Of a stretch of 64,000 nt of DNA, positions 47,774 through 56,666 are shown one piece after another. A model generated the notes under the pieces. That model was not told where the DNA came from. It was given only the letters and a program-made list of their open reading frames with translations, and made no database searches. Source of the stretch: Prevotella sp. (GTDB lineage: Bacteria; Bacteroidota; Bacteroidia; Bacteroidales; Bacteroidaceae); contig JAGCDO010000047.1 of NCBI GenBank assembly GCA_017651265.1, positions 31,608 through 95,607 of the forward strand, written 5' to 3'. The position numbers and the translations under genes were made by a program. Positions within the stretch are counted from its first letter, which is position 1, and each line of letters begins with the position of its first letter.

Positions 47774-48343
47774 ATGACCAACATCGCTATTTTCGTATCA
47801 GGCAGCGGCAGTAACTGCGAGAACATCATCAAGTATTTCTCCTCATCTGCCGACATCCATGTTTCCCTGGTCATCAGTAACAAGGCTGATGCCTACGCCT
47901 TGGTGCGTGCCAAGAAACTGAATGTGCCCAGTGTGGTGATTTCCAGAAAGGAATTACAGCAGGAGGAAATCGTGATGCCACTGCTCCAACAGTACGACAT
48001 CCATTTCATCGTACTGGCAGGTTTCCTGGTGATGATTCCCGATTATTTGATCCAGACATACGACCGTCGTATGATCAACCTCCACCCTGCCCTGCTTCCC
48101 AAGTATGGCGGCAAAGGCATGTGGGGTCATCATGTGCATGAGGCCATCAAGGAAGCGGGAGAGACCGAGACGGGCATGACCGTTCACTACGTCAGTAACG
48201 TATGCGATGGTGGTGAGGTGATAGCGCAGTTCAGCACACCACTTTCTCCTGACGATACCGCCGACGATATCGCAGCCAAGGAGCATGAACTGGAGATGAA
48301 ATACTTCCCCAAAGTTATTGAGGATGTGATCCGAAAGTTATAA
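47774..48343 (+). CDS. purN: Phosphoribosylglycinamide formyltransferase
   Basis: GAR transformylase (189 residues) of purine synthesis. Motifs: IAIFVSGSGSNCENII near the N-terminus, VISNKADAYAL, and the catalytic segment NLHPALLPKYGGKGMWGHHVHEA (Asn, His) with GMTVHYVSNVCDGGEVI. It follows the S4 gene after 35 bases. Its stop codon lies in the first unit of a 22-bp tandem repeat. Confidence 0.94.
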   Translation: MTNIAIFVSGSGSNCENIIKYFSSSADIHVSLVISNKADAYALVRAKKLNVPSVVISRKELQQEEIVMPLLQQYDIHFIVLAGFLVMIPDYLIQTYDRRMINLHPALLPKYGGKGMWGHHVHEAIKEAGETETGMTVHYVSNVCDGGEVIAQFSTPLSPDDTADDIAAKEHELEMKYFPKVIEDVIRKL

Positions 48344-48412
48344 GCCTAGTTACTACCAGTTATAAGGCTGATTAGTGGTCGTTATAAGGCTGGTTAGGAC
48401 CACTTATCAGCC
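48336..48412. repeat. 22-bp tandem repeat and long inverted repeat after purN
   Basis: Three 22-bp units beginning GTTATAAG(G/C)CT follow each other, the first spanning the purN stop. GGCTGATTAGTGGTC (48366-48380) and GACCACTTATCAGCC (48398-48412) are complementary at 14 of 15 positions with a 17-base loop, which could end transcription of purN. Confidence 0.65.
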
Positions 48413-48463
48413 TTCCAGGAATCAGTTAGTGACTTTCCACGAAAAACAATATATCAAAATAGA

Positions 48464-48491
48464 AACAGGGTGGCCACTTGGCCACCCTGTT
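48464..48491 (-). terminator. Terminator hairpin between purN and the barrel-protein gene
   Basis: AACAGGGTGGCC and GGCCACCCTGTT are perfect 12-bp arms around ACTT. On the minus strand it is followed by TTTCTATTTTGATATATTG, so it most likely ends the barrel-protein transcript; it may also work on the plus strand. Confidence 0.75.
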
Positions 48492-48542
48492 CGTTTGTTA
48501 TAGATTCTTGTAGTATAGTCGATATATAAGCTGTTATTATCT

Positions 48543-51500
48543 TTATCTTCCGCCGCCGAAGCCACCGAAACCACCGCCCATCGGACGTCCACCTCCGAAG
48601 CCTCCGCCGCCCATCGGACGACCACCACCGGCTGGTCTGCCACCGCCCATACCTCCAGGAGGCATACCACCAGGCATCATACCGGGCATCATACCGCCCA
48701 TACCGCGCATCATCTGACGAGCCTGACGACCGCCGAATGCATTGATACGGTAGATCAGATGTACCATAGCATAGCTGTTGATGCTGTTGTACTCAGTATC
48801 TGAACGCTGCATAGCTGTGATAGAACGACTGAAGTTACTCATCTCGTGCAGGATGTCATAGAACTGGAGAGATACGGTAAGTGCATTACCCTTCAGGAAG
48901 CCCTGAGAGATCTGAGCGTTCCATATCAGCTCGTTGGTGTTCATAGAGTTGTCGTTGTAACCTCTACGGCTCTGGTTATGCAAGTCGGTTGACAGACTGG
49001 TTCCCCAAGGAGCGAAGATGTTAATGCTACCACCATAAGAGAACTGCCATGTATCGAGGTCGCTTGCGCTCTGCAACTTGTTGCGTGCATGTGTGTAGTT
49101 AACATTACCGTCGACTGCAATCTCGAACCAGTCCTTACGGTAGCTGGCCTGCAGACGCTCCATGATCATGGAGTTCTTTGTGGTATTCTTCAAAGATTGC
49201 TTTACCTTGTTGTCGAACAGGTAACCTACGTTGTTGCTGTGGTTCACCATGGTGAAGGTGTTCACGTTCCATACACCGGCGCTGTCGATGGCAGTATTGA
49301 ACATAAAGCCTAAGCTACCATTCCAGTTACCGTTGATATTCTCAGGACGTGTAGTCTGTCCACCAGTCGTTGTATCGTATGTCACCATGTTCGAGATGGA
49401 GTTACGGGTATTGCTGAAGTTACCGAACAGCATCACGGTGCGCATGTGATCCTGCATGAATGTGTTGTAGTTCACCTGCAGGTTATTGGTAAACGAAGGC
49501 TTCAAGCCAGGGTTACCCTTGGTGATGTTCAGCGGGTTGCTGTCATCGGTGATATCAAGCAGGTCGCTCATCTGCGGCTGCTGGGTTGTTCCACGATAGG
49601 TCAACTGCAACTGTGTTGTATAGTTCGGACGATAACGGAAGTCGATCGTCGGAGTTACGTTGAACACGGTACGTGCAGTGTCCGTATATACATGCTGATA
49701 GTTCTGGATGAACTTCGAGCGCTGCGGCTGGAACATCAAACCAGCATTGAACTGGTAGTTGTCGCGGATCTTGCGGTACACCACGTTGAACTCATGGATG
49801 TAGTTCTTATATTCAGAGAAACGGCTCAGGCCATCCTCGTAGTACTCAGGAGCGAAGGGGTTCGACACGTGAGAGAAATAGTTATCGAATCCACCATATA
49901 CCGGCTTGATAGCGCTGGTATAGAAATCAGGAACCCTACTATAGTCATAGGTAGAGCGGTCGCTCTTGTTATAGCTATATCTGAACTGATAGCTGAACTG
50001 CAGGTAGGTACGATCGGCGATCGGCTCACTATAGGTAACCTGTCCTGAATAGTTCCAGTTCTTGGTAGGAGTAAGGTTATAGCGGTTTGTATAATAAGTA
50101 GAGTCGCCTGATGCTACCTTATACTGATGGAGAATTACCTCAGAGAGTGACAAGCTCTTGCTGTCCTGGTCGCCATAGCTAACATTACCTATTACAGTAA
50201 TATTTCTACCGTTATCGCTCAGTCGGCGGTTCACCTGCAGCATGGCACTGGCGTTGGTGTTATCATTATTGCTCAGAGAGCTGCTCTCCTGGTGGTTCAC
50301 CACGAGGTTATCTTCTGCCAGCTGTGCAATGGAAGCCTGATCGAACGGATCGGCCACGTAGAGATAGGGATCTTCCTTGAACGACAGAGAGCTACCTGTA
50401 CTGGTATTGTCGCTCTTGGTAATTCGCAAGTTAGGACGGAACATGATGTTCCAGTAATCATCCGGTCTCCACTCCAAACGCATCTGGAAGTTATAGTTAT
50501 TAGAACGACTGAAACTCTGGTTGAGTCGGTTAGAGAACAAGGAAGTACCGAAGCTCTCGGTAGAGCTCTTCGACCATGTATCGCCATCGCTGTGGTTCCA
50601 ACGTGCACTGGCATCCAGTTCCAACTTTTCGTCGGTGCTGGCGTAGTTGTAGTTCAAACCAGTCATCTTATTGGCTGTAAGACCGCTCATACCGCCAAAG
50701 CGGGCACCACCGCCACCGCCGGGGAATCCCATGTTATTGGTGTTGTTGGCGTTGAACATACCAGTGAGTCGCATATTGCTGTTCTGGTAAGAACCCATGA
50801 TACGACTTGAATAGCGATCCTTCGTACCAATACCGATATCGGCATTACCGAAGAAACCTTTGTTCATACCTGGCTTAATACCGAAGTCGAGCACAGTCTC
50901 CTCATTACCGTCCTGAATACCAGTAACACGTGCCAGGTCACTCTGCTGATCATAAGCACGGATATTATTGATAATGTACGTAGGCAGGTTCTTCAATGCA
51001 GTCTCGGTATCACCGGTCATGAACTCCCTACCGTCAACGAGGATCTTACGCACCTGCTTACCATTGATGGTAATCTTACCATCATCGTCCACCTGTGCAC
51101 CCGGCAACTTCTTCACCAGTTCCTCAGCAACGCTTCCCTCTGGGGTACGATAGGCAGCTGCATTGTAAATAAAGGTGTCTTTCTTGACGGTCACCTTTGC
51201 AGCCTGACCGGTAACGGTTGTTCCTTTCAGCATGATGGCATCGGCATTGAACACGATTTGACCAAGGGCGGTATCCTTTCCGTCCTTGATATCAAGGTTC
51301 TTCGTGTAAGTCTTGTAGCCAACACTACTGATTTTGACGATGTACTTGCCGTCTTCCGGGGCTGTCATACTGAACGTTCCATCTTCTGCGGAAAGTGTAC
51401 CAGCCACGAAGGTACTGTCTGTTTTCAACAACTGGACCGTAACTTGCATCACGGCCTCTTTCGTATCACGATCGATAATTTCGCCCGTAATTTTTCGATC

Positions 51501-51560
51501 TTGGGCATAAGAGAATGCTGATATCGTCATCAGCATAAACAATAATAATGCTTTTTTCAT
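48543..51560 (-). CDS. TonB-dependent-receptor-like outer membrane beta-barrel protein with carboxypeptidase-like domain
   Basis: The 1005-residue protein has a signal peptide (about 1-19, SYAQ), a carboxypeptidase-regulatory-like domain (about 20-110: KITGEIIDRDTKEAVMQVTVQLLKTDSTFVAGTLSAEDG, in part), a plug-like region (about 120-220: LVKKLPGAQVDDDGKITINGKQVRKILVDG, in part) and a long barrel of the OMP_b-brl_3 type. The C-terminal ~55 residues are extremely Gly/Met/Pro-rich (MMPGMMPGGMPPGGMGGG). No SusD partner is adjacent. The substrate is unknown. It has a terminator downstream at 48464. Confidence 0.88.
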   Translation of the reverse strand: MKKALLLFMLMTISAFSYAQDRKITGEIIDRDTKEAVMQVTVQLLKTDSTFVAGTLSAEDGTFSMTAPEDGKYIVKISSVGYKTYTKNLDIKDGKDTALGQIVFNADAIMLKGTTVTGQAAKVTVKKDTFIYNAAAYRTPEGSVAEELVKKLPGAQVDDDGKITINGKQVRKILVDGREFMTGDTETALKNLPTYIINNIRAYDQQSDLARVTGIQDGNEETVLDFGIKPGMNKGFFGNADIGIGTKDRYSSRIMGSYQNSNMRLTGMFNANNTNNMGFPGGGGGARFGGMSGLTANKMTGLNYNYASTDEKLELDASARWNHSDGDTWSKSSTESFGTSLFSNRLNQSFSRSNNYNFQMRLEWRPDDYWNIMFRPNLRITKSDNTSTGSSLSFKEDPYLYVADPFDQASIAQLAEDNLVVNHQESSSLSNNDNTNASAMLQVNRRLSDNGRNITVIGNVSYGDQDSKSLSLSEVILHQYKVASGDSTYYTNRYNLTPTKNWNYSGQVTYSEPIADRTYLQFSYQFRYSYNKSDRSTYDYSRVPDFYTSAIKPVYGGFDNYFSHVSNPFAPEYYEDGLSRFSEYKNYIHEFNVVYRKIRDNYQFNAGLMFQPQRSKFIQNYQHVYTDTARTVFNVTPTIDFRYRPNYTTQLQLTYRGTTQQPQMSDLLDITDDSNPLNITKGNPGLKPSFTNNLQVNYNTFMQDHMRTVMLFGNFSNTRNSISNMVTYDTTTGGQTTRPENINGNWNGSLGFMFNTAIDSAGVWNVNTFTMVNHSNNVGYLFDNKVKQSLKNTTKNSMIMERLQASYRKDWFEIAVDGNVNYTHARNKLQSASDLDTWQFSYGGSINIFAPWGTSLSTDLHNQSRRGYNDNSMNTNELIWNAQISQGFLKGNALTVSLQFYDILHEMSNFSRSITAMQRSDTEYNSINSYAMVHLIYRINAFGGRQARQMMRGMGGMMPGMMPGGMPPGGMGGGRPAGGGRPMGGGGFGGGRPMGGGFGGFGGGR

Positions 51561-51639
51561 GAATAGTATAATTGATTTTTTGCTTTGTTTGACGAAAAAG
51601 AAGCAAAGAGGTTTAATAGAGATTAAATAAAAAAAAACA

Positions 51640-51757
51640 AAATTCTTGCATTTTCGCTGAACTATTAGTACTTTTGGCTTCGCCGAAGGTACTTACGTTC
51701 AACAATAAAAATAAATTAGGATTTATTTTGTATTGTGCTCACTTAATCGTACCTTTG
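51640..51757 (+). promoter_or_regulatory. Tandem promoter modules for aroB
   Basis: Upstream module: TACTTTTG (51669-51676) inside the hairpin GTACTTTTGGC TTC GCCGAAGGTAC (51668-51692). Downstream module: AATAAATTAGGATTTATT inverted repeat, TTTTGTATTG and TACCTTTG at 51750-51757. The aroB ATG follows 33 bases later. Confidence 0.7.
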
Positions 51758-51790
51758 TAAACTAAAAAGAACAAATCCTTAACAATTCGT

Positions 51791-52852
51791 ATGAAACAGA
51801 GAGTGATTATATCGCAGAACATTGAGGAAGAGTTGGCCATGGCCATTGCCGAATGTGAGCACGATAAGATATTTGTGCTGACCGATGAGAACACGGCAAA
51901 ATGCTGCTGGCCCGTAATCCAGTCGTTCCTAAGTCTGAAAGGAGCGAAGCTCATTACCATCCCTGCCTCTGATACGCATAAGGATATAGACAGTATGGCA
52001 CAGGTGTGGACGGCCTTAGGACAGGGCGGAGCCACACGTCACTCTTTGCTTATCAACTTAGGTGGCGGAATGGTAACCGACTTAGGTGGCTTCGCAGCTT
52101 CCACCTTCAAGCGGGGCATCAACTTCATCAATATCCCCACCACCCTGCTCGCTATGGTTGACGCCAGTGTGGGCGGTAAGACGGGCATTAACTTCAACGG
52201 ATTGAAGAATGAGATCGGTGTGTTCAACGAGTCGAAGTATGTCATTCTCGACACCTGTTTCCTCAACACACTCGACCATGAGAACCTCCTTTCAGGCTAT
52301 GCTGAGATGCTGAAACATAGTCTGATTGCCAACGAGAAGATGTGGGCAGAGCATGTTCGTTTCGACTGGCACAGTAATAACCTCTCACTTCTTACCTCCC
52401 AGCTCTCACCTCTTGTAAAGATGAGCGTGGAGGTGAAGGAACGTATCGTGACCGAAGATCCGTTGGAAAAAGGTATCCGCAAGGCCCTGAACGTGGGACA
52501 TACCGTAGGTCACGCCTTTGAATCGTTCGCTATGAAAACGGGCAGACCCATCCTTCATGGATATGCTGTTGCCTATGGTATCATCTGCGAGCTGTATCTG
52601 TCGGTAGCCAAGACCGGATTCCCCGTAGATCAGATGCGCCAAACGGTCAGCTTCATCCGCGAACACTACGGCACCTTCGATATTACTTGCGACGATTATG
52701 ATCAGTTGATTGAGCTGATGACGCACGACAAAAAGAACACTTCGGGCATCATCAACTTCACGTTATTGGGCGGCATCGGGGATATCCGCATCAATCAGAC
52801 CGCCACGGCTGAAGAGATCAAGGAAGCACTTGACTTCTACAGAGAGGGATAA
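51791..52852 (+). CDS. aroB: 3-dehydroquinate synthase
   Basis: NAD-dependent shikimate-pathway enzyme (353 residues) converting DAHP to 3-dehydroquinate. Motifs: LGGGMVTDLGGFAASTFKRGINFINIPTTLLAMVDASVGGKTGIN (about 87-131, in part PTTLLAMVDASVGGKTG), GYAEMLKHSLI, and the metal ligands in GHTVGHAFES and LHGYAVAYG. A stretch near residue 200 (SNNLSLLTSQLSPLVK) is coded by a CTCTCAC heptad tract. Its 3' end overlaps mutY (convergent) by 35 bp. Confidence 0.95.
   Translation: MKQRVIISQNIEEELAMAIAECEHDKIFVLTDENTAKCCWPVIQSFLSLKGAKLITIPASDTHKDIDSMAQVWTALGQGGATRHSLLINLGGGMVTDLGGFAASTFKRGINFINIPTTLLAMVDASVGGKTGINFNGLKNEIGVFNESKYVILDTCFLNTLDHENLLSGYAEMLKHSLIANEKMWAEHVRFDWHSNNLSLLTSQLSPLVKMSVEVKERIVTEDPLEKGIRKALNVGHTVGHAFESFAMKTGRPILHGYAVAYGIICELYLSVAKTGFPVDQMRQTVSFIREHYGTFDITCDDYDQLIELMTHDKKNTSGIINFTLLGGIGDIRINQTATAEEIKEALDFYREG
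52378..52420. repeat. Heptad tract (CTCTCAC units) inside aroB
   Basis: CTCTCAC, TTCTTAC, CTCCCAG, CTCTCAC, CTCTT: 7-bp spaced units coding for LSLLTSQLSPL. The opposite-strand equivalent (GTGAGAG) occurs at 3240. Confidence 0.65.
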
Positions 52853-53834
52853 GACGTTCAATCAAACGGGACAGCGCATAGTGATCCATGCTGTCCTCAT
52901 CCACCCAAACATACGTATCTGGCAGGGAGGGACGTTCTGTTGTCTCCCACAGATAGCAATCTGCCAACAGGATACGGTGCGTGAGCACATGCTTCACGTT
53001 CTGGCACACCAGTTTTAGTTCCCCTTCGGGAACCGACAACTGCACCTGTTCCATATCCACCGGCTCCCATAGTCCTTGCCAGATATCCCCTGCTTCACGA
53101 CGATGGATGGCGGTCTGACCCTTACACCTTATATATAAATACGTAAGACGTCGCGTCTGAATCTTCAACGTGCGCTTCTTCACTGGTAACAACTCCACCT
53201 TTCCTGTCCGCAAGGCCTCACAGGTCTCGGTCAGCGGACAAGTCATGCAACGTGGTGAAGAGGGTGTACACTGCATGGCACCGAAGTCCATCAATGCCTG
53301 ATTGAAAGCAGAAGCCTCATCCTTGGGCAACAGTTCTTGTGCCAAGGAGGTAAAAACCTTCTTTCCCTCTGTGGTATTGATGGGCGTATCCATCCCGAAA
53401 TAGCGCGCCAGCACACGATACACATTTCCATCCACAGCTGCCGCCGGTAGCCCGAAAGCAATCGATCCGATGGCAGCCGCCGTATAGTCGCCCACCCCTT
53501 TCAGGTGCTTGATTCCTTCCAAGGTATCTGGGAAACGACCGGCTTCCACGATCTGCTGGGCAGCCTTATGCAGGTTGCGTGCCCGACTATAGTAACCCAG
53601 TCCTTGCCACAGGCGTAATACCTCATCCTCACTGGCAGCTGCCAACGCCTCCACCGTTGGGAACCTTTCCATGAAGCGTTCCCAATAGGCGGTACCCTGC
53701 TGGATGCGCGTCTGCTGAAGAATAATCTCGCTCAGCCAGATGGCATAGGGATCGTTGGTTTCCCGCCAAGGCAAATTGCGCCGGTTCTCAGAGAACCAGC
53801 GCAATATTGTTATAGTGAAAGGATGATAAGTCAT
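52818..53834 (-). CDS. mutY: A/G-specific adenine glycosylase
   Basis: Base-excision repair glycosylase (338 residues) removing A opposite 8-oxoG. N-terminal LPWRETNDPYAIWLSEIILQQTR (in part), the HhH motif with catalytic Asp in LKGVGDYTAAAIGSIAFG, and the 4Fe-4S ligands C-X6-C-X2-C-X5-C (CTPSSPRCMTCPLTETC) are all present, followed by a NUDIX-like 8-oxoG recognition domain. It lies 9 bases downstream of the SLC13 permease gene, and its end overlaps aroB. Confidence 0.95.
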   Translation of the reverse strand: MTYHPFTITILRWFSENRRNLPWRETNDPYAIWLSEIILQQTRIQQGTAYWERFMERFPTVEALAAASEDEVLRLWQGLGYYSRARNLHKAAQQIVEAGRFPDTLEGIKHLKGVGDYTAAAIGSIAFGLPAAAVDGNVYRVLARYFGMDTPINTTEGKKVFTSLAQELLPKDEASAFNQALMDFGAMQCTPSSPRCMTCPLTETCEALRTGKVELLPVKKRTLKIQTRRLTYLYIRCKGQTAIHRREAGDIWQGLWEPVDMEQVQLSVPEGELKLVCQNVKHVLTHRILLADCYLWETTERPSLPDTYVWVDEDSMDHYALSRLIERLIPLCRSQVLP

Positions 53835-53843
53835 GTATTCCTT

Positions 53844-55349
53844 TTATAGCAAACCGGATTTCCCGATGAAGTACATCAAGCCATAGCCGAGAACCATGCT
53901 GATGATACCCACGATGACACCGATCTTCACCATATCCTTCTGCTGCACGAGATTCGTGGAGAAAGCCAAGGCATTCGGCGGGGTACTTACAGGAAGGATC
54001 ATCGCACTCGAAGCAGCGACGGCTACACCAATCAAGATAGTAGGTGTACCACCGATGGCAGCCAGCTTGTCACCCATAGCCGTACATACCACGGCGAGGA
54101 TGGGCATGAGCAATGCGGCTGTTGCCGAGTTACTGATGAAGTTCGACAAGATGTAGCAGATAAGACCGGAAATCACCAGGATCAGAAGCGGTGAGAAGTC
54201 ACCAAAGGGAATCGTCTTCACGGCATTCTCTGCCAAGCCAGAGGCGTTCAGTCCGTAGCCGAGGGCGAAACCACCGGCCACCATCCAGAGCACACTCCAG
54301 TTGATTTCCTCAAGGTCGTATTTGGTAAGCACACCCGTCATGGCGAACACGCCCACAGGGATAAGTGCCACAGTATTACTGTTGATACCTGTTACACTAT
54401 CAGTGAGCCAGAGCAGGACCGTAATGATGAAGGTAATAATCACGATGGTGGTATTCTTTCCCTTCTTCATCTCACCCTCGATCTCCAGATCAACGGTCTT
54501 CTGTGAGAACGGGAAGAGCACCTTGAGCAGTCCCCAGCTGATAAACAGCAGGACAGCTACCAGCGGTACCATGATCAACATCCACTCACCGAAACCCAGT
54601 GCGAGATTCAGTCCGTCGGGATCATTCAGGTACTTCAAGGCAATATTGTTCGGCGGTGTACCGATAGGTGTACCCATTCCACCAAGGTTTGCAGCCACGG
54701 GGATGGACAGTGCAAGGGCGATACGTCCTTTTCCTTCGGGTGGCAGCTGCTTGAATACAGGGGTAAGGAAAGCCAGCATCATAGCCGCCGTGGCGGTGTT
54801 ACTGACGAACATGGAGAACAGACCAGTTACGAGGATGAATCCCAAGAGCACATTCTCACTCTTCCTACCGAAAGGCTTCAACAACGCTTTTGCCAGATAA
54901 GCATCCAAGCCGGTCTTGGCAGCAGCAATGGCCAATACGAAACCACCGATGAAAAGCATGATGACAGGATCGGCGAACGAAGCCATGATACTCTTATGCG
55001 ACAGGGGAGTACCTACATTGTCGCCCGTCATCATAAACTTAATACCACTGTCGGAAGTGCACAGCAACATCAGTACGATGATGCCCAATGAAGTTGCCCA
55101 CGACGAAACCACCTCCATCACCCACATCAGTGTGGCGAAGGCGAAGATGGCAATGATTCGCTGCTGGATAACGGTCAGACCTTCAATACCATAGAACGAT
55201 GAAGGTACGTTCCACAAAAACAAGGTTACGATGGCAACGATGAGTGCCTTAGCGAACTTCTTCTCAACAGTACTGGGATGATACTTGTGGTCGTGGTGTG
55301 CCTGATGGTACGCCTCCACAAGATGGAATCCATGAAAACTCTTAAACAT
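53844..55349 (-). CDS. SLC13/DASS-family sodium:dicarboxylate (anion) symporter
   Basis: The 501-residue protein has about 11-13 membrane helices and both DASS substrate/Na+ motifs: SNTATAAMMLAF (about 186-197) with IGTPPNNIAL, and SNSATAALLMPIL with TPPNALAFST near the C-terminus. The N-terminal cytosolic part is His-rich (VEAYHQAHHDHKYHP). It likely imports succinate, malate, citrate or sulfate; the substrate cannot be told. Promoter box at 55408. mutY follows, so the two may be co-transcribed. Confidence 0.9.
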   Translation of the reverse strand: MFKSFHGFHLVEAYHQAHHDHKYHPSTVEKKFAKALIVAIVTLFLWNVPSSFYGIEGLTVIQQRIIAIFAFATLMWVMEVVSSWATSLGIIVLMLLCTSDSGIKFMMTGDNVGTPLSHKSIMASFADPVIMLFIGGFVLAIAAAKTGLDAYLAKALLKPFGRKSENVLLGFILVTGLFSMFVSNTATAAMMLAFLTPVFKQLPPEGKGRIALALSIPVAANLGGMGTPIGTPPNNIALKYLNDPDGLNLALGFGEWMLIMVPLVAVLLFISWGLLKVLFPFSQKTVDLEIEGEMKKGKNTTIVIITFIITVLLWLTDSVTGINSNTVALIPVGVFAMTGVLTKYDLEEINWSVLWMVAGGFALGYGLNASGLAENAVKTIPFGDFSPLLILVISGLICYILSNFISNSATAALLMPILAVVCTAMGDKLAAIGGTPTILIGVAVAASSAMILPVSTPPNALAFSTNLVQQKDMVKIGVIVGIISMVLGYGLMYFIGKSGLL

Positions 55350-55407
55350 GACGTTTTAAAATGTATGATTGATACCTATATGATTTTACAGGGTTGAAAA
55401 ACAGCGG

Positions 55408-55415
55408 CAAAGGTA
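55408..55415 (-). promoter_or_regulatory. -7 promoter box (TACCTTTG) for the SLC13-mutY unit
   Basis: CAAAGGTA on the plus strand, 58 bases upstream of the SLC13 start. A plus-strand TATCTTTG at 55421-55428 faces no plus-strand gene. The rest of the spacer to 55550 shows nothing clear. Confidence 0.6.
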
Positions 55416-55550
55416 CAAATTATCTTTGATTCGGGAAAACGAAACCGAAGGTTTTACGATCGTTTTCCATCTTTAATCAGTACATTTTTCTTTCGTTGGG
55501 TTGAACCCACTTCCTTTTGCAAACTCGGGTTATCAGAATGGGGTATTATC

Positions 55551-56654
55551 CTATTGCTCCAATAATTTACATGCCAACTCCTCCGCCTCCTTCCGCGCCG
55601 GCTTCCCCGTAGCGGTCATGGGGAGGTGATCAACGGTGAGGATGTGACGGGGGAACCAATATTTGGGAAGGGACGAGGAAGGAGGAAGGAGGACGGAGGA
55701 AGGAGATATGCCTTGAGAATCGGGGATACGGGGGTACGGGAGTACGGTGGTGCGAGAATTGATCCTGAAATCCTGTTCCTCAGAACTATTCTCCTTCCTC
55801 CTTCCTCCTTCCTCTTTCCTCGAAATAATCAGTACCCCTACCTCTCCGAACTTCTCGTCCTTCACCTTGGTTACCATAAACGGAACGGGGATATAGGGTT
55901 TCAGTAAGCGCTCCAGTTCTTCAATCTGGATCTTGATGCCTCCGGAGCAGATCACATTGTCCTTTCTGCCTAAGATGCGGAAGCAGCGACCGTCAGGACC
56001 GAACTCAGCAATATCGTTCGTAACGATGGTCTCTTCACATACAAGAGAGGCATGGATTACAAGACAACGTTCATCATTCAGCAACACATCCACACCATCA
56101 AAGGGAACATAATAGTTACTGGCCTCAGAACCATTCAGTCGGCGTAACGCAATATGCGAGAGTGTTTCCGTCATCCCGTATGTACTCCACACAAAATGAG
56201 GGAAGTCTTTCAACGCCTGCGCCAGGTCATCATCAATGGAACCGCCACCGATAATCAGGTGTTTGATACGCATCAGCTTGTCCCTTTCTTCTGGAACTTG
56301 CAAAGCGTTATACACCTGCATAGGCACCATGGCGGCAAAGTCGATGGGTTGTTCCACACTGGCCAACGGATGACCGCTGGGGTCCACAGCGATCAGTCTC
56401 ATCTTACGTTCCAAGGCTCGTACCACCATCATCTTCCCCGCGATAAAATCGGTAGAAAGACAAAGCAAGGCTGTATCCCCTTCCTTGAGTCCGAGGAAGT
56501 CGCACGTGATACGGGCAGAGGCCAACATGCGCCGTTTCTCCACCCACAACGGCTTGGGCTTTCCCGTAGAGCCGCTGGTGTGCACAAGGACCTTGTCGCT
56601 GGCATCGTTCCACGCAGCAAGAAAACGATTAACTGTATCCGAAGCCATTGTCAT
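55551..56654 (-). CDS. menE: o-Succinylbenzoate-CoA ligase
   Basis: Adenylate-forming ligase (367 residues) of menaquinone synthesis; activates OSB with ATP and CoA. The P-loop-like HTSGSTGKPKPLWVEK (about 26-41), WSTYGMTETLSHIA, GRCFRILGRKDNVICSGGIKI and the C-terminal lysine in MTATGKPARKE are present. A ~50-residue stretch (about 275-328) between VLII and the YWFPRHI segment comes from an in-frame GGAAGGA palindromic element (RKEEGGRRKENSSEE ... ISPSSVLLPPSS). The gene follows the CDF transporter gene by 12 bases. Confidence 0.9.
   Translation of the reverse strand: MTMASDTVNRFLAAWNDASDKVLVHTSGSTGKPKPLWVEKRRMLASARITCDFLGLKEGDTALLCLSTDFIAGKMMVVRALERKMRLIAVDPSGHPLASVEQPIDFAAMVPMQVYNALQVPEERDKLMRIKHLIIGGGSIDDDLAQALKDFPHFVWSTYGMTETLSHIALRRLNGSEASNYYVPFDGVDVLLNDERCLVIHASLVCEETIVTNDIAEFGPDGRCFRILGRKDNVICSGGIKIQIEELERLLKPYIPVPFMVTKVKDEKFGEVGVLIISRKEEGGRRKENSSEEQDFRINSRTTVLPYPRIPDSQGISPSSVLLPPSSSLPKYWFPRHILTVDHLPMTATGKPARKEAEELACKLLEQ
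55674..55823. repeat. Full palindromic GGAAGGA element inside menE
   Basis: Plus-strand left arm of GGAAGGA units, right arm of TCCTTCC units, both ending in CGAGGA/TCCTCG. Read on the minus strand the core GTTCTGAGGAACAGGATTTC matches the core of the rluA copies. About 150 bp, in frame. Confidence 0.85.
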
Positions 56655-56666
56655 TACTCTTAACGC

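Noticed and set aside
55421-55428. Plus-strand TATCTTTG promoter before menE
   Set aside because: No plus-strand gene follows, and the sequence is the near mirror of the SLC13 promoter box; no hairpin or conserved RNA is evident.
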